DNA of 64,000 bases from Solirubrobacter ginsenosidimutans. Its GTDB lineage: Bacteria > Actinomycetota > Thermoleophilia > Solirubrobacterales > Solirubrobacteraceae. The DNA lies in contig NZ_JAPDOD010000042.1 in the NCBI RefSeq assembly GCF_027587205.1, positions 14,061 to 78,060 of the forward strand, read 5' to 3'. Both the position numbers and the translations under genes were made by a program. This document shows, one piece after another, positions 52,910-62,364 of the stretch (positions within the stretch are counted from its first letter, which is position 1; every line of letters starts with the position of its first letter). Under the pieces are notes generated by a model that did not search any database, was not told the origin of the DNA, and saw only the letters and a list, made by a program, of their open reading frames with translations.

Positions 52910-55785
52910 CCGCCATCCGCTGACGCCGCTTCGGCCCGGGCCTCGCGGCCTTCCTCTGACCGCTGCGTGAACACGAGGCGCCCGGGGCCGACCTGGCGGC
53001 TCCAGGCGCGGGCGAAGGCCTCCGCGCGCTCCTTGTTGCGCGCCAGGTCCTTCGGGACCGGGTGCAGGCGCTCGTCGAACGGTGGGCGCCGGGTCAGCAC
53101 CCGCCCGAGCAGGCCGAGCGCGCCGCGGCGGGGATCGGCCAGCGGGCGGGAGACGAGGTAGCGCGGCGCGTCCGAGACGCCCACGAGCTCGTCGAGCGCC
53201 GCCGCGAACCGGTGGCCCTCGGCGGGCGTCGCCTTGGTCAGCTCGACGCGCAGGTAGCCCGCGGCGCGCGGCTCGATCGTGAGCGAGCCCGCGGCCTCGG
53301 GCGAGAGCTCGCCCAGCTCCCGGTAGGCCTCGGCGACGGCGCGGGCGGCGGCGTCGAGCGGGAGCACGAGCGGCAAACGCTTCTTGGCGGCGCGCAGGCG
53401 GAACGCGGCCCAGCCCAGCCCGAGCGGGGCGAGCGCGAGGCCGGCGAGCTCGACCGGCGTGCCGGTCGCCAGCCCGAGCGCGGCGAACACCGCCGCGCCG
53501 CCCACGCCGCCCGCGATCGGGACCTTCTGGGAGAGCTGCACGCCGCGCGAGGAGCCGCCGACGGCGGGCGCCGGGACGTCCGGCCGCGACGGCCGCACCA
53601 GCAGGGTGGGCAGCTCCACGCCGCGGTACGGCGTCCCCACCTGCCACAGCTCGCGGGCGGCGGCCCGGTCGGACGCGCGCTCGAGTTGAGCGGCGTTCAA
53701 GGCGCCGAAGTGCTCCACCGGAGGCGGCGCGAACGGCCCCATCTCCGGGTGCACGTGCGACGGCCCGGCCTCGACCTCGCCGTCCTCGGCGGGGGCGAAC
53801 AGATGCAGGTGCTTGCGCACGAAGCGCTCGTAGTCGGCGGTCCCGCGCACGAGGTCGGGCGCGACGCAGACGACGTCCCAGTTGGAGGAGACCTTCTGCG
53901 GGTCGGCCGGGTCCAGCCGCAGCGTGCGGCCGCGCATCTGCTGCACGGACACGCCGGTGGTGGCGATCGTCATGTCGACCAGCACGTTCAGCGGGCGGCA
54001 GTTCCAGCCCTCGCCGAGCAGCGCCCGCGTGCCGACCAACACGCTGGTCGTGCCCTCGACGAGCAGCGTCGTGGCCAGCTCGACCCACGCCCGCGGCATC
54101 CACTCCGCCCCGCTCGAGCTCAGCGAGGCGAGCAGGCCGTCGACCTCGGCCTCCCACTCGGGCAGCGTGAAGCGCTCCTCGGCGGCGACCCGCAGCGCTT
54201 CCAGGAGCACGTCGGCATCCTGCGGCGCGCAGCGCAGGCCGCGGCCGGAGACGAGCAAAGGCCGAATGGGCGCCGTGCGGGAGTCGTTGGCGATCGCCAG
54301 CAGCGCGTGGCGAGCGGTACCGGCGGCGGGGTCGAGCACGCCGGTCAGCGCGTCGTCCGGGCGCTGGGAGGCGAGCTCGGCGTCGCACAGCACCAGCCCG
54401 CGCAGCGCGTCGCCGCGGGCGTCGGCCTCGGCGGAGAGCACCTCGACGAGCCCGAGCGCCTTCGCCTGGGAGCCGGTCAGCAGGCGGTCCACCTCGGAGG
54501 TCCCGCGCCGGATGCCCTTGCGGGTGAGCTGGAAGCCGAGCTCGCGCAGCGCGGCTGAGATCGCGTCGTAGCGCTCACCCGCCCCGCGGGTCTCAGACGA
54601 CGCCAGGCAGCGCAGCGCGTAGTCCTCCAGCAGCACCAGCCAGTCCTCGAGGTCCGGCGCCTGGCGGTACGCCTCGCCGCGCGGGGCGCCGCTCGGAATG
54701 CTCAGGTCGGCCGAGAGCAGGAACCGAATGCCCGCGCGGGCCAGCTTCGGCGAGCGCTTCTGGAACGCCTCCCACGGCACCTCGGCGTCGTCGTCGGGGG
54801 AGCGCTTGCGCTCGCGCATCCGCGACCCGACCCAGCGCGGGAACGAGATGTCGGACTCGGCGTCGTCGTGCAGCGTCGTGATCAGCTCGCGGAAGCGGCT
54901 GTCGTGCTCGGCCAGCCACTCGCGCTCGGTCTTCAGCGGCTCGGTCAGCCACGCCAGCTCCTGGTAGGGCGCGAGATGCCCGTCGCGCACGACGGCCGGC
55001 GTCGGAACGGTGAAGTCGACCGGGCCGAGCAGCGCCGCGTAGAGCTCGGCCTCGGCCTCGGGCAGGCCGACCGGCGGCGTCGCGGTCAGCCCGATCACGT
55101 GGACCTTCTCGCCCAGCTCGCCGAGCACCGCCCGCACGACGTAGCCCCACAGCGACGCGAGGTGGTGGCACTCGTCGAGCAGCACGACGCCGACGCCCAT
55201 CTTCGCCAGCTGCTGCACCCGCTGCTTGGCCGTCGTGGAGAGCATGTCGCGCAGCTCGACGCCCGCGTGCTCGCCGCGCGCGACCTCGCGCTTCAACGCG
55301 GCGGAGATGCGGCTCAATTCGCGCGCCCGGCGGTCGGCGGCGGCGCCCTCGAAGGCCTCGCCCTCGCGCATCGCCTCCTCGGGCGTCATGCCGGTCGCGG
55401 CCGCGCGCTCACCGGCCCAGCGCGACTGGGCGAGCCGCCCGAGCACGATCTCCGGGTCCTCGAGCTGGCACAGCGCCTGGTAGGAGAGACAGGCGATCGG
55501 CTTCAGCGGGTCGGCGCCGGCGATCGCCGCGGGGTTGGGGGTGAACTCCCCGACCGCGCGCGGCCACTGCTGCTGGATGCCCTGGTTGGGCGCGAGCACC
55601 AGCGCGCGCTTGCCCACCCGCCGGATCAGCTCGACGCCGAGCAGCGTCTTGCCCGAACCGGGCGGGGCGACGATGTGGGTGGAGAGGTTGCCCTGCGCGC
55701 GATCCCTCTCGAACGCCGCGAGCGCGGCCCGCTGGTACGGGCGCCACTGACCGAAGAACTTCAGGTCGTCGAAGCGACCACTCAA
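52876..55785 (-). CDS. SF2 DEAD/DEAH-type helicase with a C-terminal membrane hairpin
   Basis: 969 aa. Helicase motifs: Q-like FGQWRPYQRAAL, Walker A PPGSGKT (41-47), DECHH (204-208), LTATPP (233-238), GTRALLGEGW (585-594) and QQMRGRTLRLDP (615-625). It is similar in outline to type III restriction R subunits. Residues about 755-773 (PIAGGVGGAAVFAALGLAT) and 778-797 (VELAGLALAPLGLGWAAFRL) form an unexpected hydrophobic hairpin. A 170-residue domain follows (YLRVELTKATPAEGHRFAAALDELVG). The start is TTG 55785, overlapping the SCO stop by four bases (TTGA). No methylase or nuclease motif is seen. Confidence 0.85.
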   Translation of the reverse strand: MSGRFDDLKFFGQWRPYQRAALAAFERDRAQGNLSTHIVAPPGSGKTLLGVELIRRVGKRALVLAPNQGIQQQWPRAVGEFTPNPAAIAGADPLKPIACLSYQALCQLEDPEIVLGRLAQSRWAGERAAATGMTPEEAMREGEAFEGAAADRRARELSRISAALKREVARGEHAGVELRDMLSTTAKQRVQQLAKMGVGVVLLDECHHLASLWGYVVRAVLGELGEKVHVIGLTATPPVGLPEAEAELYAALLGPVDFTVPTPAVVRDGHLAPYQELAWLTEPLKTEREWLAEHDSRFRELITTLHDDAESDISFPRWVGSRMRERKRSPDDDAEVPWEAFQKRSPKLARAGIRFLLSADLSIPSGAPRGEAYRQAPDLEDWLVLLEDYALRCLASSETRGAGERYDAISAALRELGFQLTRKGIRRGTSEVDRLLTGSQAKALGLVEVLSAEADARGDALRGLVLCDAELASQRPDDALTGVLDPAAGTARHALLAIANDSRTAPIRPLLVSGRGLRCAPQDADVLLEALRVAAEERFTLPEWEAEVDGLLASLSSSGAEWMPRAWVELATTLLVEGTTSVLVGTRALLGEGWNCRPLNVLVDMTIATTGVSVQQMRGRTLRLDPADPQKVSSNWDVVCVAPDLVRGTADYERFVRKHLHLFAPAEDGEVEAGPSHVHPEMGPFAPPPVEHFGALNAAQLERASDRAAARELWQVGTPYRGVELPTLLVRPSRPDVPAPAVGGSSRGVQLSQKVPIAGGVGGAAVFAALGLATGTPVELAGLALAPLGLGWAAFRLRAAKKRLPLVLPLDAAARAVAEAYRELGELSPEAAGSLTIEPRAAGYLRVELTKATPAEGHRFAAALDELVGVSDAPRYLVSRPLADPRRGALGLLGRVLTRRPPFDERLHPVPKDLARNKERAEAFARAWSRQVGPGRLVFTQRSEEGREARAEAASADGGYETLVRDVWV

Positions 55786-56402
55786 GGCGCGAGCCGCTCG
55801 AGGTCGTGCACGAGCCCCTCTCCAGTCAGATGGTCGAACGGGAACCCGACGCGCTGGACGCCGTCGGCATCGGCCAGCACGGTGTGCGCGGAGTGCTCAA
55901 GCGCCTTGGACTGCGGCTGGATCGCGAACGCGTCCCAGACCGGCTTCAGCTGCGCCCGCGAGCCGAGCAGGAACTGCATGCGCCCGGTCATCTGCTGCTT
56001 GAGCAGGAACGACTGGGCGCGCTTGGGGGTGTCGTTGGCCGGGTCGACCGAAATACCGATCACCCGCACTTTGTCGGCACTCCCGGGAAAGTCGTCGAGC
56101 GCGCCCCGGATCGTCTGGACTTGCGCCGGACACGTGTCGCGGCAGGTCGAGTAGATGAACGCGAACACGACCGGCTTCCCGCGCAGCGACGCCGACGTGA
56201 CGGTCTTGCCGTCCTGGTCGCGCAGCGTGAAGGCCGGCACCGGCTGGTGGTCGGGACGCTGCGCGCCGGCCCAGCCGTTGGTCAGCTGGAGGCTGCTCGT
56301 GTTCTCGAGGTGGGTGCGCTGCGCCAGCAGCACACCCGCGACGGCGGCCACGGCGCAGAGCGTGAGAGCGATCAGCGCGAGCTGGAGGCGGGCGGGGAGC
56401 AC
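55782..56402 (-). CDS. SCO/SenC family copper chaperone
   Basis: 206 aa. An N-terminal TM helix (LQLALIALTLCAVAAVAGVLLA) anchors a thioredoxin-fold domain outside the membrane. Copper ligands: C87 and C91 in STCRDTCPAQ (the CxxxC motif) and H173 in HSAHTVLADADG. Such proteins deliver copper to the CuA site of cytochrome oxidase or act as thiol reductants. No oxidase genes are nearby. GTG 56402. Its stop overlaps the helicase TTG, an unusual pairing. Confidence 0.92.
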   Translation of the reverse strand: MLPARLQLALIALTLCAVAAVAGVLLAQRTHLENTSSLQLTNGWAGAQRPDHQPVPAFTLRDQDGKTVTSASLRGKPVVFAFIYSTCRDTCPAQVQTIRGALDDFPGSADKVRVIGISVDPANDTPKRAQSFLLKQQMTGRMQFLLGSRAQLKPVWDAFAIQPQSKALEHSAHTVLADADGVQRVGFPFDHLTGEGLVHDLERLAP

Positions 56403-56413
56403 CGCCCCCAAGG

Positions 56414-57502
56414 CTACGAGAGCGTGCGCACCAGCGTCAGCCCGCGGTACGGGATCTCGCCGAAGTAGAAGCCGCTGAGCGACACCGTGACCTTCATCGT
56501 GGAGCCCTTGGCATCGATCCGGCGCGGCGTCTTGGTCAGCTTGAGCGTGCGCTTGGTCGGCCGGCACTTGCAGTCCAGCCGCTGCACCGTGAGCCGTGCG
56601 GTGCGGCCGATCGCGGCGCCCTGGGCGGAGATCGTCAGCCGCGCGCCGGCTCGAGAGGGCTTCAGCGCGAGGGCCATCCGCGGCGTGCGGCCGCTCGGCA
56701 GCGGGGTGCCCGAGCTCGAGTCATCCGGCTCCGCCTCCCCGACGGGCTCGGACGCCGCGCCGAGCTCGCCCGTGGCGAAGCTCCAGCGCTTGACCGCCTG
56801 CAGGCCCTCGTCGGAGGTGAACGTGACCTGGGCCGTGTAGCTGGCGTCGTCCTCCAGCGGCTCGGCGGGGGAGAGGATCCCGCCCGGCGGCAGGTAGCCG
56901 GCCGCGCCCGCCGTGTGGTTGTCGATCACGTTGACCGCGATCGGGCCGCTGGGCCCGGTCAGCGAGGCGTCGCTCAGCCTGCCCTCGCCGGCCCCGCCGC
57001 CGAACCCGAAGACGTAGAGGTAGGGCGACGTCGCGCCCTGCACGCCGTCACCGGGGTAGGTGTAGAGCGCCAGCGTGGACGGCTCGGGCCGCTTGTAGCC
57101 CGGCCAGGTGTAGATGCAGCCCGCGGCGGAGCCGGACACCGACAGCTTCGGCGCGAGCAGCTGCGCGAAGTGAAACGGCGAGGTCTCCCAGTCGGGTTGC
57201 AGGCCCAGCGACGGCGCGTTGGAGAGCACCGAGCTCCCGGCCGCGGTCTTGCCCGCGTCGGTGTACCCGGGCCGCCCCTGCACCTCGGTGTGCCAGTCGC
57301 CGGCGAAGCCGTTGAGTTCGAGGTAGTTCATGTGCTGCGCGCACCCAGCCGACCAGGCGGGATTCTCAGTGATCCCGGCCGGGATTCCGTTCGCGGCACG
57401 CAGATTGTTGAGCTCGGTCAGGGGATCCAGATTGGCCAGTACGGCCACCGCCCCGAGTGCTCTGAAAAGGAGTCCGATCCGCACGAGTTTGCATCCTGAC
57501 AT
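56414..57502 (-). CDS. Secreted CAP (SCP/PR1)-like protein
   Basis: 362 aa. A hydrophobic N-terminus (VRIGLLFRALGAVAVLANL) may serve as signal peptide or anchor. Then a CAP-like domain: LTELNNLRAANGIPAGITENPAWSAGCAQHMNYLELNGFAGDWHTE and RPGYTDAGKTAAGSSVL, with the usual early His. A beta-rich segment (DNHTAGAAGYLPPGGILSPAEPLEDDASYTAQVTFTSD) looks like a fibronectin/Ig-type domain, and the C-terminus is Lys/Arg-rich (TVQRLDCKCRPTKRTLKLTKTPRR). Function unknown. It lies 11 bases upstream of the SCO gene, probably in the same transcript. Confidence 0.75.
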   Translation of the reverse strand: MSGCKLVRIGLLFRALGAVAVLANLDPLTELNNLRAANGIPAGITENPAWSAGCAQHMNYLELNGFAGDWHTEVQGRPGYTDAGKTAAGSSVLSNAPSLGLQPDWETSPFHFAQLLAPKLSVSGSAAGCIYTWPGYKRPEPSTLALYTYPGDGVQGATSPYLYVFGFGGGAGEGRLSDASLTGPSGPIAVNVIDNHTAGAAGYLPPGGILSPAEPLEDDASYTAQVTFTSDEGLQAVKRWSFATGELGAASEPVGEAEPDDSSSGTPLPSGRTPRMALALKPSRAGARLTISAQGAAIGRTARLTVQRLDCKCRPTKRTLKLTKTPRRIDAKGSTMKVTVSLSGFYFGEIPYRGLTLVRTLS

Positions 57503-57537
57503 TGCGGTCAGGGCTCACGCGGAAGATCCGTTTCAGT

Positions 57538-59430
57538 TCAAAGTTCGATATGCGAGCCCATGACGACCGTGCGTTCGTCGGGCAGGTGAAAGACCTCGAC
57601 CGGATTGGCGGCATTCCGGGAGATCGCGAGGAACAGCTTCTTCCGCCACTTCGCCATCCCGGGCCGGTCGCTCGGGATGATCTGGATCTTCGAGACGAAG
57701 TAGCTGGGGTCATCGAGCTGTGGATTTCCCTCAACGCCCCGCGCCGCGGCCTGGCGCATCAGCGCCGGCACGTTGAGCGGATCCTGGAAGCCGAAGCGCC
57801 CGGTGATGTGGGTGATGCCGTCGTCGCGGTAGCCGAGATCGTCGATCGAGAGCCGCTCGTTCTCGTGGACGTAGGGCACGCGCTCGGTGGTCAGCGACAC
57901 GATCAGGACGCAGTCGTGCAGCACGTGGTTGTGCTTGACGTTGGCGCGCAGCGCGAGCGGCGTCGTCTCCGGGTTGGCGTTGAGGAACACCGCGGTCCCG
58001 GGCACGCGGGCGACCGGCGGCTCGATCTCGCGCACCTCGTCCACGAAGCGCCGCAGCGGACCCTCTTCCTCCACCCGGCGGGTGGTGATGATCTCGCGCC
58101 CGCGCTGCCAGGTGGTCAGCACGCTGAACACCACGAGCGCGATCGCGAGCGGGAACCACCCGCCGTGCACGACCTTCGTCAGGTTGGCGGCGAAGAACGT
58201 CAGGTCGACGGTCAGGAACGCGCCCGCGCCGGCGATCACGAGCCACATCGGCCGGTGCCACATCGCGCGGACGACGAAGAAGAACAGCAGCGTGTCGATC
58301 GCCAGCGTGCCGGTCACGGCGATCCCGTAGGCCGAGGCGAGCTTCTCGGAGGAGCCGAAGCCGACGACGAGCGCGACGACGGCGGCGAAGATGATCCAGT
58401 TGACCGCCGGCACGTAGACCTGGCCCACCTCCTCCTTGGAGGTGTGGCGGACCGACAGGCGCGGGAGGAACCCGAGCCGGATCGCCTGGCGGGTGACGCT
58501 GAAGGCGCCGGAGATGACGGCTTGGGACGCGATGATCGCCGCGACCGTCGAGAGCAGGACCATCGGGATCCGCGCCCAGGGCGGGAAGAGCAGGAAGAAC
58601 GGGCTCGCGGCCGCGGCCGGGTCCGAGAGGATCAGCCCGCCCTGGCCGAGGTAGTTGAGGATCAGCGCGGGGAAGACGAGCGCGAACCAGCCCTTGCGGA
58701 TCGCGTGCGCGCCGAAGTGGCCCATGTCGGCGTAGAGCGCCTCTGCTCCCGTCACGGCGAGCACGACGCCGCCGAGCGCGACGAACGCCTCGTGGCCGTG
58801 GTTGAAGAGGAACTCGGCGCCGTGGTGGGGCGAGAGCGCGCCGAAGATCTCGGGATGCTGGAGCGCCCGGATCAGCCCGATCAGCGCCAGCACGCCGAAC
58901 CACGTGACCATGATCGGCCCGAAGAACCGGCCGACCGCGCCGGTGCCGAAGCGCTGCGCGAAGAACAACACCGCGAGCACGACGAGCGTGATCGGGATGA
59001 CCAGCTCCTTGAGGCTCGCGTTGACGACCTCGAGGCCCTCGACGGCGGAGAGCACGCTGATCGCCGGCGTGATCATGCCGTCGCCGTAGAACAGAGACGC
59101 GCCGAAGACGCCGAGCAGGACGAGCGCGATCTGCGCGCCGCGGCTGCGCAGGTTGGCCCGCTGGATCAGCGCGATCAGTGCCATGATCCCGCCCTCGCCG
59201 TCGTTGTCGGCGCGCATGATGAACGTGACGTACTTGACGCTCACGATCACGGTGATCGCCCAGAAGATCAGCGAGACGACGCCGAAGACGGCCTCGCGGC
59301 TCGGGTCGAGCCCGTGTTCGGGGGCGAAGACGGTCCGCAGCGTGTACAGCGGACTCGTGCCGATGTCGCCGAAGACGACGCCGATCGCGCCGAGGACGAC
59401 TGCCGCCTGTTTGCCGCCGGGTCGGTTCAC
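57538..59430 (-). CDS. kup: Low-affinity potassium uptake permease Kup
   Basis: 630 aa, normal length. It takes up K+ with protons. The first helix region VVLGAIGVVFGDIGTSPLYTLRTVF is diagnostic, followed by ADNDGEGGIMALIALIQ and GASLFYGDGMITPAISVLSAVEGLE. Twelve membrane segments are followed by a cytoplasmic C-terminal domain (VPGTAVFLNANPETTPLALRANVKHN...). The start is GTG 59430. It is single-gene, with a LuxR two-component pair upstream on the same strand. Confidence 0.97.
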   Translation of the reverse strand: MNRPGGKQAAVVLGAIGVVFGDIGTSPLYTLRTVFAPEHGLDPSREAVFGVVSLIFWAITVIVSVKYVTFIMRADNDGEGGIMALIALIQRANLRSRGAQIALVLLGVFGASLFYGDGMITPAISVLSAVEGLEVVNASLKELVIPITLVVLAVLFFAQRFGTGAVGRFFGPIMVTWFGVLALIGLIRALQHPEIFGALSPHHGAEFLFNHGHEAFVALGGVVLAVTGAEALYADMGHFGAHAIRKGWFALVFPALILNYLGQGGLILSDPAAAASPFFLLFPPWARIPMVLLSTVAAIIASQAVISGAFSVTRQAIRLGFLPRLSVRHTSKEEVGQVYVPAVNWIIFAAVVALVVGFGSSEKLASAYGIAVTGTLAIDTLLFFFVVRAMWHRPMWLVIAGAGAFLTVDLTFFAANLTKVVHGGWFPLAIALVVFSVLTTWQRGREIITTRRVEEEGPLRRFVDEVREIEPPVARVPGTAVFLNANPETTPLALRANVKHNHVLHDCVLIVSLTTERVPYVHENERLSIDDLGYRDDGITHITGRFGFQDPLNVPALMRQAAARGVEGNPQLDDPSYFVSKIQIIPSDRPGMAKWRKKLFLAISRNAANPVEVFHLPDERTVVMGSHIEL

Positions 59431-59455
59431 TCCGGCGGCACCCTACCTGCGCTTC

Positions 59456-60088
59456 TCAGGCTTCGGTGAGACCGCGGCGGATCGCGTAGCGGACGAGCTC
59501 GACGCGGTCGCGCATGCCGAGCTTGCGGAGGAGGTTCGCGCGGTGGGACTCGACGGTCTTCTCCGCGAGGTGCAGCGTCTCGGCGATCTGCTTGTTGGTG
59601 AACGCCTCGGCGATCAGCTTGAGCACCTCCTGCTCGCGCGGGGAGAGCGGCTCCTCCGGCCCCGAACTCGAGTCGTTCATCCACTCGCGGACGATCGTGC
59701 GCTCGACGGCATTGGTGAGGAACGCGTCGCCGCGGTTGACGGCGCGGATGGCGTTCAGGAGCGCCTGGTCGACCTCGCGCTTGAGCACGTAGCCGCTCGC
59801 GCCGGCCTTCAGCGCGTCGAACACGTAGCGCTCGTCGTCGTGCATGCTCAGCGCGAGCACCTGCGTCTCGGGCAGGTGGGCGCGGATCTGGCGCGCGGCC
59901 TGCAGGCCGGTCATCCGCGGCATGGAGACGTCCATGACGCACAGGTCGGGCTTGGTGGCCAGTGCCTGCTCGAAGGCCTCGACGCCGTCCGCGGCCTCCG
60001 CGACGACCTCCATGTCCGGCTGGCGTTCGATCAGCAGCTTCATGCCGCCACGGACGATTCCGTGGTCATCGGCGATCAGGATTCTCAT
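59456..60088 (-). CDS. NarL/LuxR family response regulator
   Basis: 210 aa. Receiver domain 1-120 with the acidic pocket IADDHG, phosphorylatable D53 (CVMDVSMPRMTG), and the conserved Thr/Ser-type and Lys positions (ALSMHDD, YVLKRE). The LuxR HTH is at about 148-198: LSPREQEVLKLIAEAFTNKQIAETLHLAEKTVESHRANLLRKLGM. The ATG overlaps the stop of the kinase gene (ATGA), so the kinase at 60085-61047 is its cognate partner. Targets unknown; kup lies immediately downstream. Confidence 0.95.
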   Translation of the reverse strand: MRILIADDHGIVRGGMKLLIERQPDMEVVAEAADGVEAFEQALATKPDLCVMDVSMPRMTGLQAARQIRAHLPETQVLALSMHDDERYVFDALKAGASGYVLKREVDQALLNAIRAVNRGDAFLTNAVERTIVREWMNDSSSGPEEPLSPREQEVLKLIAEAFTNKQIAETLHLAEKTVESHRANLLRKLGMRDRVELVRYAIRRGLTEA

Positions 60089-61047
60089 GACGCTCCCATG
60101 GTGAGTTCGATGGTCGTGCCCTCGCCGGGCGCGGAGAAGACGTTCAGGCGGCCGCCGACGAGCAGCGCGCGTTCGCGCATGCCGGAGACGCCGAGGCGGC
60201 CGGTGCGGCCGCCGGGCTTGAAGCCGCAACCGTCGTCGCGCACGCGCAGGACGGTGCGGCCGATGGAGGAAAGTTCGACGCGCACGGCGCTCGCGCCCGA
60301 GTGCTGGACGACGTTGGAGAGCGACTCCTGCGTGACGCGATAGAGCACCAGTTGCTCCTCGTCGGACAGATTGGGCAGGTCGCCGTGGCGGTGGAAGGTC
60401 GACCGGATGCCGGTCCGGTCGCCGAAGTCCGCGACCTGGCTGGCCAGCGCGGGGACGAGGCCGTGGTCGTCGAGGGCGGTCGGGCGCAGGGTGCGCGCGA
60501 GGGTCAACAATTCCTCCATCGCTTGGGTGGCGAGCGTCTGGATCTCCTTGAGCTCCAGGCGCAATCCGGGCGGGACGTCGTGGCCCGCGGCCTGCAGGCG
60601 GAGCAGGATCGCGGTGAGTGCCTGGTTGACCTCGTCGTGCAGGTCCTGCGCGATGCGTGCCCGCTCCTCCTCCTGGGCGCGGATCACCGCGCGGCCGCCC
60701 TCGACCCGCTCCTCTTCGAGGCGGGTGAGCATGCGGTTGAAGTCCGCCGTCAAGCGCTGGATCTCGCGCGGGGCGGTGGAGTGGGCCTTGGCGCGCTGGC
60801 CGGGGGAGGCCAGGTCGACGCGCTCCATCGTCTGGATCAGGCGGTCGAGCGGGGCGAGCCGGCGCTTGAGCAGGATCGTGTTCAGCAGCACCGCGCTGAC
60901 GACCGCGAGGGCGATCAGCAGCAGGCGCTGGGCCGAGGCGGCGTCGCCCGCTTTCTCAGGCGCCAGCAGCGCAGCCACGATCGCGGTCGCGGCGACGAGA
61001 CCGGTGTTGACCGCGAGGACCTGAGAAAGGAGCGTGCGCGTACGCAT
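60085..61047 (-). CDS. Sensor histidine kinase (NarL-type, HisKA_3)
   Basis: 320 aa. Two TM helices (about 8-29 and 42-60) with a very short external loop, so the signal is probably sensed in or near the membrane. HAMP-like linker, then HisKA_3 with H137 in ERARIAQDLHDEVNQALTAILL. The ATPase domain shows the N box ESLSNVVQHSGA, G1 RVRDDGCGFKPG and G2 GRLGVSGMRERA. It phosphorylates the downstream-coupled response regulator. The 111-base gap to the divergent MoeB-like gene includes ACTTC-CT-GAAGT (61102-61113), a weak operator candidate. Confidence 0.94.
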   Translation of the reverse strand: MRTRTLLSQVLAVNTGLVAATAIVAALLAPEKAGDAASAQRLLLIALAVVSAVLLNTILLKRRLAPLDRLIQTMERVDLASPGQRAKAHSTAPREIQRLTADFNRMLTRLEEERVEGGRAVIRAQEEERARIAQDLHDEVNQALTAILLRLQAAGHDVPPGLRLELKEIQTLATQAMEELLTLARTLRPTALDDHGLVPALASQVADFGDRTGIRSTFHRHGDLPNLSDEEQLVLYRVTQESLSNVVQHSGASAVRVELSSIGRTVLRVRDDGCGFKPGGRTGRLGVSGMRERALLVGGRLNVFSAPGEGTTIELTMGAS

Positions 61048-61158
61048 CGTTCAGGTCTCATCGGCAGATAAGGCTCAGGTGAATACCCCATCCGGCGCTA
61101 CACTTCCTGAAGTATTGAAACCCGATCCGCTTTCCATGCAAGCAAGGACACCGATCGC

Positions 61159-62349
61159 ATGAGTCCATCAGGCGCGGAGGTCATCCGCCAGATCAGAAGC
61201 TCGGTCGAAGAGGTCGACCCCTCCGAGGTCAACCGCATCCTGTCCAACGGCAACGGGATCGTGCTGCTGGACGTGCGTGAGAGCGACGAGTGGGACGCCG
61301 GCCACATCCCGGGCGCCAAGCACATCCCGCGCGGGTACCTCGAGTCGCGCGTCGAGGGCGTCGTCGGCAACGACCGCTCCAAGCGCGTGATCATCTACTG
61401 CGCGTCCGGTCAGCGGTCCGCGCTGGCGGCGAACACCTTGAAGCAGCTGCTGGGCTACGAGGACGTCGCGTCGATGAACGGCGGGATCACGCTGTGGAAG
61501 GACCGCGGCTACGAGGTCGAGAAGCCGGTCGTTCTGACGCACGAGCAGCGCGATCGCTATTCGCGCCACCTGCTGGTGCCGGAGATCGGGCTCGAAGGCC
61601 AGACCAAGCTTTTGAACGCGAAGGTGCTGCTGCTGGGCGCCGGCGGGCTCGGCTCGCCGACCGCGCTGTACCTGGCCGCCGCGGGCGTGGGGACGCTGGG
61701 CGTCGTCGACGACGACACCGTGGACCTCTCCAACCTGCAGCGTCAGGTGATCCACACGACCGACCGGATCGGGACGCCGAAGGTGGACTCCGCGGAGATC
61801 GCCATCAAGGGCATCAACCCGGACGTGAACGTCGTCAAGTACAAGACGCGTCTGGATGCCTCCAACATCATGGAGATCATCGAGGGCTACGACGTGATCG
61901 TCGACGGCGTCGACAACTTCCCGACGCGGTACCTGCTCAACGACGCGACGGTCCGGCTGGGCATTCCGGTCGTGTCCGCCTCGATCCTCGGGTTCGACGG
62001 GCAGCTCTCGGTCTTCGCGCCGCACGACGGCCCCTGCTACCGCTGCCTCTACCCCGTGCCGCCGCCGGCCGAGCTCGCGCCCTCCTGCGGCGCGAACGGT
62101 GTGTTGGGCGTCCTGCCGGGGACGATGGGCCTGTTGCAGGCGACCGAGGTCGTCAAGCTCGTGATCGGCGCCGGCGAGCCGCTGATCGGCCGCTTGCTGC
62201 TCTACGAAGCGCTGGGCGCGACGTTCACCGAGCTCAAGGTCCGCCGCGACCCGGAGTGCCCGATCTGCTCGATCGATCCGTCCGAGATCAAGGACGAGGA
62301 GATGGGCGTGTTCCCTGACTACGAGGCGTTCTGCGCCGCCGCGGGCTAG
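61159..62349 (+). CDS. Rhodanese-E1 fusion: MoeB/MoeZ-type adenylyltransferase-sulfurtransferase
   Basis: 396 aa. The rhodanese domain is N-terminal (about 20-120), with catalytic C81 in IIYCASGQRSAL. The E1-like ThiF/MoeB domain follows: LLGAGGLGSPTALYLAAAGVG (from 159), D-rich DDDTVDLSNLQRQ, zinc cysteines C293/C296 (CYRC) and C367/C370 (CPIC), and C310 (SCGANGVLG) at the usual loop. MoeZ and human MOCS3 carry rhodanese at the C-terminus, so the order here is reversed. It would adenylate and then thiocarboxylate the ubiquitin-like protein encoded 15 bases downstream. Confidence 0.93.
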   Translation: MSPSGAEVIRQIRSSVEEVDPSEVNRILSNGNGIVLLDVRESDEWDAGHIPGAKHIPRGYLESRVEGVVGNDRSKRVIIYCASGQRSALAANTLKQLLGYEDVASMNGGITLWKDRGYEVEKPVVLTHEQRDRYSRHLLVPEIGLEGQTKLLNAKVLLLGAGGLGSPTALYLAAAGVGTLGVVDDDTVDLSNLQRQVIHTTDRIGTPKVDSAEIAIKGINPDVNVVKYKTRLDASNIMEIIEGYDVIVDGVDNFPTRYLLNDATVRLGIPVVSASILGFDGQLSVFAPHDGPCYRCLYPVPPPAELAPSCGANGVLGVLPGTMGLLQATEVVKLVIGAGEPLIGRLLLYEALGATFTELKVRRDPECPICSIDPSEIKDEEMGVFPDYEAFCAAAG

Positions 62350-62364
62350 GGTGACCCGCTGACT

